A DNA stretch of 64,000 nucleotides. Source: Imbricaverruca yamaguchii (taxonomy: Eukaryota > Arthropoda > Thecostraca > Neoverrucidae). A program made the position numbers and the translations under genes. Below are positions 46,181 to 57,720 of this stretch, in pieces (position 1 is the first letter of the stretch; the number at the start of each line of letters is the position of its first letter). Under the pieces are notes generated by a model. The model was not told where the DNA came from. It made no database searches and saw only the letters and a program-made list of their open reading frames with translations. Location of the stretch: contig JAOTOL010001219.1 of NCBI GenBank assembly GCA_034440575.1, positions 310,001 to 374,000 on the forward strand, in the 5' to 3' direction.

Positions 46181-46471
46181 CACTTGGGTACCATATGTGC
46201 GCCGAACGAGGCACTGCATGTAGACTATCTCAACACCGATGCATGCACTATCAATACAAGAAGCAGCAGAAAGAAGCAAGAATAAAGCAGCAGAAGCAGC
46301 AAGAAGCACCGCGTGACCTGACATTTCTCGATGCTGCATTTCATCGGGTAGCAGCACCAGAATTCCATTCAGCATTCCCATTGAAATGCTGACCCTCGGG
46401 TGACAAGTTGACTTGGTCCGCTGCACGCCGCCATCACGGCGCTGGCACAAGCGTTTGGATCATTCCAATAA

Positions 46472-46546
46472 GTAACTTATCGGGCAAGTTACGGGGTACC
46501 CCAGATTTGACCATCCTTACCATTTCGCTTCTGAGAGCGAAATGGT
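46472..46546. other. two adjacent perfect hairpins
   Basis: GTAACTT/AAGTTAC (46472-46478, 46486-46492, 7-base loop) is followed by ACCATTTCGCT/AGCGAAATGGT (46519-46529, 46536-46546, 6-base loop). Function unknown. Confidence 0.7.
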
Positions 46547-46736
46547 ACGTCGAACAAAGAATCGTCTGGTGATCCATGTAGGGGTATAGCTGCAAAGGTT
46601 GTGTCAAATTTTCAGACGAATCTGTGAACATTGGCTGATAAGTATCTGAGTACGCCGCTGAATGGGGTGCTGGTGCTACCTGGGGAAATGCATCATGGAT
46701 AGAGTTCAGGTCACGTGGTATGCTGCTTCTTGGCCA

Positions 46737-47490
46737 AGTGCCATCGGTAACTCAACAGGAGAAGGATTTAGGTGACTATAAACACAAAATTTGGGGCATC
46801 AGAACAGACCAAGGAAGCCAGGAAGAAGGTACTGAAAATGCTTGTGGCAATAAATAGGAATGTATCATGCAGAAGTGAGGAATTCATCAGAAAGCTTTGC
46901 TGTGCATATGTCAGGCCACATTTAGGATACTGCATCCAAGCTTGGTCTCCTAGCTATGAAAACGATTATTGGATTTTAGAGAGAGTACAAAAGAGGGCTA
47001 CAAAAATGGTTAATGGTATAAACAACCTGGCATATGAGGAAAATTGAAGAAATTGAATGTTTTCACTTAGATATAGAAGACTGAGAGGAGATCTCATCGA
47101 GGTCTTTAAATTTGTCCATGGTCTGGAGATGCGATATCTTGTGGAAATGTTTGAATTTAACAGAAATTATGTACTTAGAGGTCATCAATTCAAATTTAAA
47201 GTTAACCACAGCAGGACAAGGTTAAGACAGTTTTTCGTCACCAACAGGGTAGTAGAACACTAGAACCAGCTTTCAAAAACCATTGTCAGTTGCAGCACAT
47301 TGAACATCTTTAAAAACAGCATAGACAATCATAAGAATAGAGGGCTTGCTTTTCAGTATACTGGGAGGGCTGATCGACGGATTTGGTTGGCAACTAGTTG
47401 AGTGTACAAAGTGCAACCAAGAAGGGCCCTTGTGCCTCATAGTTGTACTAATCTTGTATGTCTTTGTCTTTATGCTGCTGCACTGTGAGT
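46737..47490 (+). mobile_element. CR1-like LINE fragment, 3' end
   Basis: 5'-truncated copy holding only the C-terminal part of the reverse transcriptase protein: EARKKVLKMLVAINRNVS, CCAYVRPHLGYCIQAWSPSY, LERVQKRATKMVNGINNLAY, then after a frameshift MFSLRYRRLRGDLIEVFKFV and HSRTRLRQFFVTNRVVEH. These are standard CR1-family C-terminal blocks. The tail has AACCAAGAAGGGCCCTTGTG and TATGTCTTTGTCTTTATG, matching the copies at 26720-28540 and 62330-63530. Stops and frameshifts make it inactive. Confidence 0.9.
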
Positions 47491-47512
47491 TGTCCTTGAT
47501 TTTATTTTGCAG

Positions 47513-47853
47513 ATGAATGGATTCTTACTAAAAAGTTTTTTGGAGATAAACCACGTGAAATACATGCAAGACAATTTTCTTCAAGCCTTCAACTGATGGC
47601 AGATCAGATATTTGCTCAAGTTTTCAAAGTTCTGAAGTTCCCATCTAGAGAAAAAGTAACTAAAATAATTTGTGTGCAAATAGCAAAGATTGATGTTTCG
47701 ATTGTGCGCAGTCTGATACTAGAAGGCCTCCTAGAGTGTGGTACCAAATTCGAGCATGATTGGCACAAGCGGCAAGTTAACAAATTTGGTGGAAAAAAGT
47801 GCACTGAAAGTTGGAAAGATCAGATCAAACAGTCTTTCAAAGGAAGGCTGTAA
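47513..47853 (+). CDS. unrecognised 3'-terminal exon
   Basis: A strong acceptor, TTGATTTTATTTTGCAG (to 47512), opens a frame of about 112 codons ending at TAA 47851-47853. It starts EWILTKKFFGDKPREIHARQ and continues FSSSLQLMADQIFAQVFKVL, then VTKIICVQIAKIDVSIVRSL and LECGTKFEHDWHKRQ. The frame has two leading bases (AT) to be joined to an upstream codon. Length, acceptor and amino-acid composition in AT-rich DNA argue for a real coding exon, predicted mostly helical. I do not recognise the family. It begins just after a CR1 fragment, so it could also be part of an unknown mobile element. No upstream exon was identified. Confidence 0.5.
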
Positions 47854-47929
47854 TCACAGCGGACTACAGCATAGACTATGGACAAGAAGTAGTCGTCAAA
47901 ATGATAGGGGGTGTCATTATATCGTTGGA

Positions 47930-48730
47930 CGGTTTTAATTGGTTTGTGTCGACAAATACGACGAGACCATGATCAGCTTTCAAATTGTGACATATAAGTC
48001 TGCATCTGATTTTGACCGCATCCCGAAGATATTATTCTTATTAGATAGCCAAATAGACATATTATTACTCGGAATGTTGGGTTTTCTAATTATTTATCTA
48101 GCTTTCGAGCAAATAGCGGGTTTTTGTTGGCCAACAAGATACAAACAAGATAGCCTCGGCCTTGTAATGCCCATGTCCGCATCTAGTTTTGATGATATTC
48201 CAAAGGTATTGGTACTGTTAGAGAGCCGAATGACTGCACCACTGCATGACGGGATGGTTTTTTCTGTGACTTCAACGTCTGAGAAAATATTATGTTTGCG
48301 TTCACAAATACAAGAACATGATAAGCTTTTACGTTGTAGCACCGGAGTTCTCATCAAATTTTTACCATACATCGAAGATATTACCACTGTTAGATAGCCA
48401 AATAGATGTATTAATACCAGATAAGGTGAGTTTTTTAACTATGTCTCTAACTTACCAACAAATAAATGGTTTGTGTCAACCAACGTGATAAAAACAGAGC
48501 ATCCTCGGTTTTGCAATGCCAAAGTCCGCATCTGATTTTGCAAATATCCCAAAGATATTGGCACCGTTAGAAAGCCAAATACCTGTGCCATTGCATGGCA
48601 GGATGGTTTTTTCTCCCGTGGATGCAACTTCTGACGAAATAATGGATTTGTGTTCGTTAGGTGTCGGACGCAATGTTAATGCGGACATCGGGGGACCCTC
48701 AGTAAAGAAAGAAAACAGGTAGGTTCCAGA
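47930..48730. repeat. diverged ~180-bp satellite, ~4 monomers
   Basis: Monomers share GTCCGCATCTGATTTTG near 48000, 48178 and 48525, then CCAAAGATATTG...GTTAGATAGCCAAAT, and each includes a GGTTTGTGTCGAC-like start. A degenerate monomer lies between, near 48340. The spacing is about 165-185 bp. Confidence 0.8.
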
Positions 48731-48949
48731 TGCCATTCAAGAACTCTGAAATATCCTCGCCCAGATGTTCATTAGTGTGTGCGCGAAGAATATGGTTACA
48801 ATTTATGAGACTATCTCTATAAAATATGATGCGAATTGCGTGTATGAAAGTTAGCTTGATTCAGACATCAATTTCATTGCTAATTACAGTGATATATTGT
48901 GCAAATTGTGAGGTACTTTGGGTTATGCGTTCTCGAACTATTTCCCACC

Positions 48950-49030
48950 AATGTCGGCCGGCCGCCGGCGGCCCCCGGCCCGTCCCCGGCCGCACGCCGC
49001 CATGCATAATATGGCGGGGCGCAAACTATT
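48950..49030. other. small GC-rich island in AT-rich DNA
   Basis: About 70 bp of nearly pure G/C with GGCCGGCC, ending in the inverted repeat CCGCCAT-GCATA-ATATGGCGG, within otherwise AT-rich sequence. No gene was found next to it. Confidence 0.5.
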
Positions 49031-49404
49031 CCATGAATGTTAATTGGCCCCAACGCTAAAGTAACAGGCATATTTTCATATTCAAAGCACTAGGCGATGT
49101 ACCTGGCATGAGTTCCGCAACTATTACAGTCGAGGCCGACAGGTTTTCTCGATATTGTCTTAGAATATTGCGCTTATGGGCGTCGGATGGAAAGAATGCA
49201 TCTACAACCTTGAATTTCTCCTATGCCATTTTGGCATGGCAGAGCCGATGCTGCTTAGTATTGTTGAAGGGTGGAATTTTACGTTGTTTTTGTCATGCAA
49301 CCCCTCGGCGGCCCTCCGGATATTCTGGGCAGCAACCGTCAGCGCTTGACGTGCATCGAGCCATGCCATCTTAATAATTCCGGATAGCTTGATGTCAAAA
49401 GGTA

Positions 49405-50115
49405 AAAAATGACAGGGTTAGATATCTATAAAATTAGACGGGTATGGCATGAAAGGGCAGCTGGTCTATGGCGGTTTGTTTAAGACCATTGGGCATTAAT
49501 TCGCTAATGTAGAACATCTGATATGCAAATAAAAGTAATGCAATGTGATAATTCGAGCCAGAAATCGTGGAGTTGAGTGCAAAAATGACAGGGTTCAGGT
49601 AATTAAGGTAAAAAATGAGAGGTAGCCGAGTATGGCATCCGAATTTAGCTGAGTTTATGCCAGTTTATTTGAGAACATTGAAAATTAATTCGGTAATGTA
49701 GAACATCCGATATTTAATGTCAAGGAATATTCGAGACACAAATTCCGGAATTGCGTGCAAAAGTGACAGGGTTAGATATCTATAAAAGTAGTTGAACATG
49801 GTACCAAAAGGCAGCTGATTTTATGCCAGTTTATTTGAGACCATTGGCTATTAATTCGGTAAAGTAGAACATCTGATGTACAGTTTAAGGTAGTACGATG
49901 TTATAATTCTGAACACAAATTTTGGAATTGAGTGCAAAAGTGACAGGGAAGTTATTCAAGATGATATAAAAATGTAGCACGCTCGATTTTCGTTTAGTTA
50001 AGAACATTGGAAATTGTCATCACATCACACAGAAGATGTATGATGCCCTTTTATCACAAGATGTTGCGTAGCCAATTGCTTTCATTTCACTTTAACGGCA
50101 AAGTGACAGGGGGAA
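49405..50115. repeat. 177-bp AT-rich satellite, ~4 monomers
   Basis: Monomers start AAAATGACAGGG (cores near 49411, 49587, 49765, 49942, last remnant 50105) and share ACCATTGG.ATTAATTCGGTA and GTAGAACATCTGAT. The period is 176-178 bp and monomers differ by about a fifth of their bases. The length is close to one nucleosome repeat. Confidence 0.9.
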
Positions 50116-50454
50116 GTGATTTTATAATACAATGAACTACACATCATAAGAGAGCTTGTTTCAATGTTGTTCAAATTTGACAATTGGAAATCACCTGAAT
50201 ATTCCCTAGAAACTAGAATACAGCATTAATCAGACCCAGCCCACTCTGGTGGTGTTCTTTCACAAACCCACCACCTGAGGCGCCACCAGTATTATGTCCC
50301 CTCATGACACCTACCGAATGGCAGGGTTATACCATTGAACACCATGACGGATCTAGGAATTTGTATGTGGCACCTTGTTCTGGAGGGGCTTCATTTCTCC
50401 GGACGGACGCATTATCTACTCTGGGAGCATTGAGCAGAGCGGGTGCGAGACAAT

Positions 50455-50885
50455 GCATGGTGTACTCGTCAAAGGACCATGGCCCGGTGCGTGGTGTACT
50501 CGTCAAAGGACCATGGCCCGGTGCGTGGTGTACTCGTCAAAGGACCATGGCCCGGTGCCTGATGCACTCGTCAAAGGACCATGGCCGGGTGCGTGGTGTA
50601 CTCGTCAAAGGACCATGGCCCGGTGCGTGGTGTACTGGTCAAAGGACCATGACCGGGTGCGTGGTGTACTCGTCAAAGAACCATGGCCCGGTGCGTGGTG
50701 TACTCTTCAAAGGACCATGGCCCGGTGCGTGGTGTACTCGTCAAAGGACCATGGCCCGGTGCGTATTGTACTCGTCAAAGGACCATGGCCCGGTGCGTGG
50801 TGTACTCGTCAAAGGACCATGTCCCGGTGCGTGGTATACTCGTCAATGGACCATGTCCCCTTTTGTGGTGTAATCGTCAAAGGAC
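50455..50885. repeat. 34-bp minisatellite, ~13 copies
   Basis: Unit GTGCGTGGTGTACTCGTCAA plus AGGACCATGGCCCG at 34-bp spacing. Open frames across it are artefacts. Confidence 0.95.
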
Positions 50886-51580
50886 CAATCTGTTTGTGAG
50901 ACCCTCATGTCGTGTTCGCCGCCCGGTGTTCTTTGATCACCTTGAGGACCTTCGCCGCGAAAATAAAAGTTCTATGTCTTTGTTGCGCCGTTAATTTCCA
51001 ATTTCTCGCCCATTTGCTAAGATTTTAAGTATCAGTCATCATTCCCTTGCGTAACTTTACAATGGTGAAATATTTGTAGTGATGTTTGCCGCTACACCGT
51101 GCTCGTAGTGTTCCATAGCATGTTGCAGCGTGCATCAGAAAACCTCCGGGGAAATCGCTGTAGTCTGCATCAACTTTATCGGCATGCATCAACATCAGCC
51201 TGCATGAATACTTTGTGAGCTGGTAAAGACATAAACTAACCATAGAAACGCCTGTATCGTAAGGTATTAGCTAAAGCTACTTCAATATCTCTCAATATTG
51301 ATACGGGCATTGCTCACCCGACAGAGAAGACGCAATGATGAAAAAGGTGCAACTACGGAATGAACGTTTGCACATCCCAAAAGTGGAAAAAAATCAGGAT
51401 CCATGGACAGCCAGGATTTAAACCAGGATTATTACTCTCAGGGTAATTATGGACAGTGAGGATGGACAGACTTCTGCCACCTATGGATAAACTTTGATTT
51501 AAGCTATATTTTATCAATTTATCCCATTGTCAGTAACAGCGTACTCCCATAGCGTAGTAAACTGATGAACCGGAAGTTGC
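50886..51580. other. no gene recognised
   Basis: Ordinary noncoding DNA. No repeat or coding feature could be supported. Confidence 0.4.
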
Positions 51581-51589
51581 GCGATGTTT

Positions 51590-52270
51590 TGCTTGCGCCT
51601 TTGTCATCGACAGGGGTACCCTCGTTCTATAGAGGGCCACTTTTCTAGTCCAGGTGGGCTCCTACGTTGTCCAGAACGTCGCTTACATAGTCAAGAGGGA
51701 ATATTTTCTTATCCAGATGAACTCCTTCATTGTCCAGAGGAGGGCCTTCCTTACATAGAATTGCGCCTGTCTAGTTCAGAGGTGACCGGGGTTTTACCTT
51801 CTGAGCGGTGACGGAAAGCCGTTGTGTCAAAGGTACCGTGCTCTCCCATCAATGCAACAAATTGGTTACGTGTATCCTCTTTATACAATCGGGACAGGTA
51901 TTCCGCTTCCTTGCAGAGGTCAAGTTTGCTGTGGTGTATGCGCCCCATTAATACGACGACAGGTATGATGTAGAATCAGGATGCTTATGCTGTACGTCAT
52001 GACATTGGATTTGATGATGTGTCGCATTGAGTAGTTTTAATCAGCTTCGGCTTTAAAACTTTATATGATTGACGATGTTATGGGCGCTGCATGACCTCTG
52101 CAGTCGGTGCGCCCCTAAACCCCAATAACCAACCAACCAACCAGTTCAGAGGGGCATCTTCGCTATCCATACAGGTTTGTCGAGAGTCGCGGTTTCGTTG
52201 TTTAGCAGGGCACCTTCGTTGTCTATAGGGATGCCTTCATCGTCTAGAATAGCTTTATTTAATAGCTTAA
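51590..52270. repeat. degenerate ~24-30-bp repeat interrupted by a retroelement
   Basis: Diverged units with cores like TTGTCCAGAGGRGGGCCTTC run from 51620 to 51782 and resume at 52143-52260. The interruption is the insertion at 51783-52142. Confidence 0.65.
51783..52142 (+). mobile_element. short retroelement with (CCAA)n tail and target-site duplication
   Basis: A 360-bp insertion inside a degenerate minisatellite, bounded by the 10-bp direct repeat AGTTCAGAGG (51773-51782 and 52143-52152). It ends CGGTGCGCCCCTAAACCCCA then ATAACCAACCAACCAACC. The same tail wording ends segments at 17500-17556, 25250-25275 and 53230-53272. No tRNA head is seen, so it is either an unusual SINE or a 5'-truncated LINE. 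Confidence 0.7.
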
Positions 52271-53940
52271 CATAAAACTACTACCAAGAGGAGCCATCGG
52301 ACGTCGATCAGTCGATTTGCTTTGCAACTCATAACGTAAACGGCTACCCAGAGGCACAGCGGACGTAGATCAGCCAGATTTCAAAACATCGTGCTAACCA
52401 AGCTGACAACCCTGCATGGCATGCCTAGATTAACCAGCTACTAGCAGCTAACACGCGACGGCCGGCGTGTTGGGTGGTGTGGACAACGGATAAACTTCAG
52501 GTCTGCACAGACCGTATGTTTTCAATTTGAAGTAGGGGTTTTTAATTTCAAAGATGATGGTGGCATTCATAATTTCTGTATCCCTGAAGTACGTATATAA
52601 TACAAAGAAGCGCCTCAGAATGCCCGGTTTTGTGATTCGTCAAAATAGCTGTGTCATCACACATGCAGAGTTCAGCGACGCATGACTGCCGCCCATTTAT
52701 CATACATTCGGGACGCTGCCGGTTCGCAAGAATCGTGACGGTCTTAGCTTCGATCACATCCGATCGTCAGGACAAATGTTTCGTAAAAGACGGCGCTATT
52801 ATTCTTGTTTGTACCGTGCAACTGCAAGTAAATGTATGCACATGCAACTGCAAGTAAGCCAGAGGCAATGTTCATCGACCTACCGACGGCCGACAAGATG
52901 AGGACCTTGTCGAGCGATTCTGTGCACCTAGACAATCCGCTGATCTCTGCTAGTGGCCCCGCTTGCTGCGACGAACATTTATATGTATATTTACCCCTGG
53001 TATACAGGGGTGCGCTTATTTTGATAGGCGTGGGCATGCTTAAGGAGTGTGAAACTGGAACCAGAGTACTTTCATGAGAAGTGTGAACACTGGGACTTTT
53101 CACATCTATATTTAGCTTAAAACTGTGATTTTATCTTCCTTTTTTGAAACTGACACAACATAGAAGTATGCTTTTTACAAAGATGGCAATTGTGACTTGT
53201 TAGTATTTATCTTGTTGCACTAGATAACCAATAGCAGTTCAGGCACCCTTAAGCCCAAATAAACAAACAAGGGTATTCATCTAGTTGGAAACATGGATGC
53301 CACAACCCTTTCATACTATAATTGAGTGAAGACAATTTACATTTTCTAGCTGCCCGCAGCACGCTGAAGATAGCAAGACATTTGGAAAATGTGTGCTTTA
53401 AGGTGTTTTTTGAATGATTGAACTTTGTTTTTCAAGCGCAATGTTCATGAATGTGGTCAATATGATGTCCCTACCCGTTTCCTGTGCAACTTAATATTTT
53501 TAAAGTTGGTTGTGTTAAAATAACACCACAAATGTGCTTGGAGATGGATAATATAGCAGACAAATAATGCCAAAAAAGAAAAAGTATGCCATAGCCAAAC
53601 TTAAGCTAACCTAATCTCCCATGGCAAAAATCGGAAATGTCCACAATATTCACGCAATTTTCCATAAAAAATTAACTCGAAAAACCAAATCCAATATAGC
53701 ATGCCCCAAGCTCATTAAGACAAAAATTTATGAAAGGTAAAAAAATGAAGACAAAAACCTACACAAACCTGACATAGCCAAAGAACTGCAGAAACCCCAG
53801 CAGTAGTGCACATGTAATGCCCTCCTCAAGCTCAGTGAAATTCCCCAATATGCCTGACATTCCATGTAAAAATATCCCAAGAATCCTTGTCGTCCATCCA
53901 AATTCCACAGTAGTTCCAACTTGTGATTCACTTCAATTTT
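52271..53940. other. no gene; eroded retroelement tail near 53230
   Basis: No coding exon could be recognised. CAGGCACCCTTAAGCCCAAATAAACAAACAA at 53230-53272 (read in parts) is a likely copy of the 51783-52142 family tail. AT-rich DNA follows, with a CTAACCTAATC fragment near 53608. Confidence 0.4.
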
Positions 53941-53949
53941 CCATTTGAT

Positions 53950-54585
53950 GTTCATCCCTTTTCACATTATCTCCATCAACATCATAAAATATTGCAGCAA
54001 TTGCAGAGGGCATCTTGCTCACTTTGCATCATCGAAATGTTGCTTGAAGATGTTGGATGACATTCGCCTAGACCTGCTGATGGCTGATTATGCTGCTCTA
54101 CACCTACCTACATATTCTTCATCACATCGGCCTACCCCTGTAGGTAGCTGATCGTGTCTGTCTACACCTAATGATAATTCATTGCATGAACTGCTACACG
54201 CATCCATAATACATACCTCCCTGCAAGTGGGCTAACTAAAATTTCACAACATGCCTGGCATTCCATGTAAAGATAAATCTGAAAACATGTGTACCTTGTC
54301 TAAAATCCATAGATTATAGCGAAATCATCCCTGCAATTTGTCACTTGATAACAGTCCCTGTTTGCAATATCTCCATGGACATCATCGATATATTGCTGTA
54401 ATTGGAACAGGCATATTACCCCCTCTGTTCCATCACAATACTGCTTTGAGTATTATATGATAATAGTCCCTGTTTGCAATCTCTCCATAGACATCATCAA
54501 TATATTGCTGTAATTGGAACAGGCATCTTACCCACTCTGTTCCATCACAATACTGCTTTGAGTACTATATGACATTTGGAAACTA
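53950..54585. repeat. ~112-bp tandem duplication plus older copy
   Basis: Two adjacent copies (from about 54352 and 54464) share AGTCCCTGTTTGCAATMTCTC, ATATTGCTGTAATTGGAACA and CCATCACAATACTGCTTTGA. A more diverged copy lies at 53960-54060. Confidence 0.85.
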
Positions 54586-55885
54586 TCACAATGAGCATTT
54601 CAACTGCATCTCTATGTATTTGCCCATTTATTTTGCCAATCATTTCATGCGAAACGTGCAACACTTGCAAATTAAAATAAACATGCAAGCTATTCACTGA
54701 TCATTTTTGTAATGCTTACATTGGGATGCACCTTCCAGTTTACCCCTCCACGGAACGCCACTTATGGAACTAGTTATATACAGTTCCTGTTTTGCTGAAG
54801 GGGCGCCGTGATGTTTGTTCAGATAAACCACACATAGCTTATGTCATGTTCTTTTACATTATTTTATTCATTTTAACTATAAACATAATGCAATCTTGTG
54901 CTGTTCGTACGCAACGCATTGCGCCGTATACGCAACAAAAGTGTTAGTTGCTGTATTGATACCATAATAGATTACCTGCATTTCAAAGCTTCATATTTTT
55001 TTCAAAATTGGTAACATTTCAGTATCACAAACTCTCGCCCTGGTATCCACGACGCGAGTGGGTTGGAAAACTTTGCACGGAACAATCCAGCGATTGGCTG
55101 CCGGTGCTTGGCCACTTCGAAACCCCACATATGTGACGTCATTGCTACCAGAAGGTCTCAAATCGATGGCAACATCAAAGCCGGCGCACTGGCAAAATCA
55201 ACGTATCGTCACTCTAAAAACACAAGACCGAACATAAGACCGAACGATGGAAAGTATGATATTCATTGTGTATCGTTTCCGCCATTTCCATAAGCCCTTG
55301 ATAAAAAAATCAGCTGATATCGGTATCCAAATCAACAAACCAGCATTCCATCGCGACAACCACGGCTTTCAAATATTGACATTGACGCTGATTGTGAACC
55401 ATAAAAACCAACATGGAGAACAGGCTTCAACTGCTGAGATTCATAAAAACAACAAGGACGTTAACATTCATGTCCGAATTCACTGGCGCATCAAACAAAT
55501 ACATTTTAGACGGTATAAATTATGGGATGATCAAAACTAGCGCCATGAGTATAGAATCTGACGTGGTTTGTGTGGGTGACGAGGAGGGGGGGGTAGGGAC
55601 GCATTGACTGCAGTGGTCATACAGCGTGTGGGGGACGGGACAGGAGTTTGATTTATATACTTTTTATGGGACAAGTGTCCCCTCATATTGGTTTTTCCCC
55701 TCACAATAATTCCAACTTTTAACATGGAGCCCTATGAAGTGTGTCCCCACCCTTCCAATCCATTCGGGCCCGGGCATTGCCTTCATGTATTGTGACCCAA
55801 ATAATTTTCAGAAATAAACGCCCATGGACACCCGAAGAGGATGGCAAAATTCCAGGAAAAGCCCGTTTTTCAACCCTGACGTCCA
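54586..55885. other. no gene recognised
   Basis: AT-rich DNA. Plus-strand open frames of 64-97 codons at 55060-55610 show no recognisable domain or splice context and are probably chance. Confidence 0.4.
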
Positions 55886-55889
55886 CTGT

Positions 55890-57720
55890 GGTTGACCAAG
55901 GTTGCAGAGCACATCGTCCACTGTGGCGGACCGGGGCTGTAGAGTACACATTCTGCTATGGCGGACCAGGGCCGCGAAGCACACCATCCACTCTGGTGGA
56001 CCGGTGCCGCGGAGCACATGGTCCATCGTAACGGACCGGAGTCGTGGAGTACACCGTCCAGTGTGGTGGACCAGGGCCGCGGAGTACATCATCTCGCCGC
56101 CCCGGTAGCTCAGTTGGTTAGAGCGTTGGCCTGCACTGGTCTCCCCTGTCCTGTCAACTCAGGGTTGGAGTCGCTTCGCGCGCTCGCATTTAGCCCCCGG
56201 CCGGGAGCGTCAATTGGCAGGTGGCCCGATAATGACGGGGACGAGCTACCGGGCGGCCGTGTCGGTGCATTGGCGGCACGTTAAACTTTCTGTCTAAATT
56301 CTGCCGTTGAACTGGAGTTCATGGATCGGGTGGTGGGTCAGTGCTCACGCAACAAGCTCTGCATAGCAATAGAACGCTGGTTCCTTAAGCCACCCCAGAA
56401 ACAATTCGAATTAAATTTATTTAGTTTATTTTAAAAAAACATGCCAGACCAGGGTCGCGGAGGACTCCACCCACTGTGGTGAACCGGGGCCGTGTGGCAC
56501 ACCTGCTATGACGGATTAGGGCTCCGAAGCATAGTGTCCACTGCGGCGGGTCACGGCCGCGGAGTACATCATCTACTGTGGTGGATCAGAGTCGCGAAGC
56601 AAACCGTCCACTGTAACGGATCGGGGCCGCGGAGCACACCGTCCACTGTGGTGGATCAGGGCCGTTGACTACACCGTCCATTGTAACGGACCGGGGCCGC
56701 GGAGCACACCGTCCACTGTGGCGGATCAGGGCCGTTGTAATTAGTACACCGTATTGTAACGGACCGGGGCCGCGGAGCACACCGTCCACTGTGGTGGATC
56801 AGGGCCGTTGACTACACCGTCCATTGTGGCGGATCAGGGCCGTTGACTAACCGTATGTGGGGATCGGCGTTGACTACACCGTCCACTGTGGTGGATCAGG
56901 GCCGTTGACTACACCGTCCACTGTGGCGGATCAGGGCCGTTGACTACACCGTCCACTGTGGTGGATCAGGGCCGTTGACTACACCGTCCACTGTGGTGGA
57001 TCAGGGCCGTTGACTACACCGTCCATTGCAATGGACCTGGACTGCCGAGCACAGTCCACTGTGGCGGATCAGGGCCGTTGACTACTCGGGCCGTTGACCG
57101 TCCATTGCATGGACCTGGACTGCCGAGCACCGTCCACTGTGGGATCGGCACACCGTCCACTGTGGTGGATCAGCGGACACCGTCCACTGTGGTGGATCAG
57201 GGCCGTTCGGACCGGGCGGAGACACCGTCCACTGTGGCGGATCAGGGCCGTTGACTACACCGTCCATTGTGGATCGGGGCCGTGGACACACCGTCCACTG
57301 TGGTGGATCAGGGCCGTTGACTACACCGTCCACTGGACGGTGGATCAGGGCCGTTGACTACACCGTCCACTGTGGTGGAAGCGACACACGTCCACTGTAA
57401 CGGACCGGGGCCGCGGACTACACCGTCCACTGTGGTGGATCAGGGCCGTTGACTACACCGTCCACTGTGGTGGATCGGGGCCTTGACACACCGTCCACTG
57501 TGGTGGATCAGGGCCGTTGACTACACCGTCCACTGTGGTGGATCAGGGCCGTTGACTACACCGTCCACTGTGGCGGATCAGGGCCGTTGACTACACCGTC
57601 CACTGTGGTGGATCAGGGCCGTTGACTACACCGTCCATTGCAATGGACCTGGACTGCCGAGCACACAGTCCACTGTGACGGATCGTGGCGCGGAACACAT
57701 GGCCCACTGTCCACTGTGCA
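55890..57720. repeat. 35-bp minisatellite, interrupted by a SINE
   Basis: Unit ACCGTCCACTGTGGTGGATC plus AGGGCCGTTGACTAC, with a GCGGAGCAC subtype. Left of the SINE and at 56450-56760 the GGAGCACACC subtype dominates; further right the GTTGACTAC subtype does. Many units from 56840 to 57330 carry short deletions, which may partly reflect assembly difficulty. Confidence 0.93.
56095..56440 (+). mobile_element. tRNA-derived SINE, family B
   Basis: Inserted within the 35-bp array. The head GCCCCGGTAGCTCAGTTGGT has a perfect A box, TAGCTCAGTTGG (56106-56117). A weaker B box, GGTTGGAGTCG, is at about 56163. The body includes CGGCACGTTAAAC. The 3' end is AT-rich (TTTATTTAGTTTATTTT then poly-A) and the array resumes directly after it. 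It differs from family A in head and body. Confidence 0.8.

Noticed and set aside
56101..56175. A genuine tRNA gene
   Set aside because: The A box is perfect but the B box is weak, and a SINE body and AT-rich tail follow inside a minisatellite.
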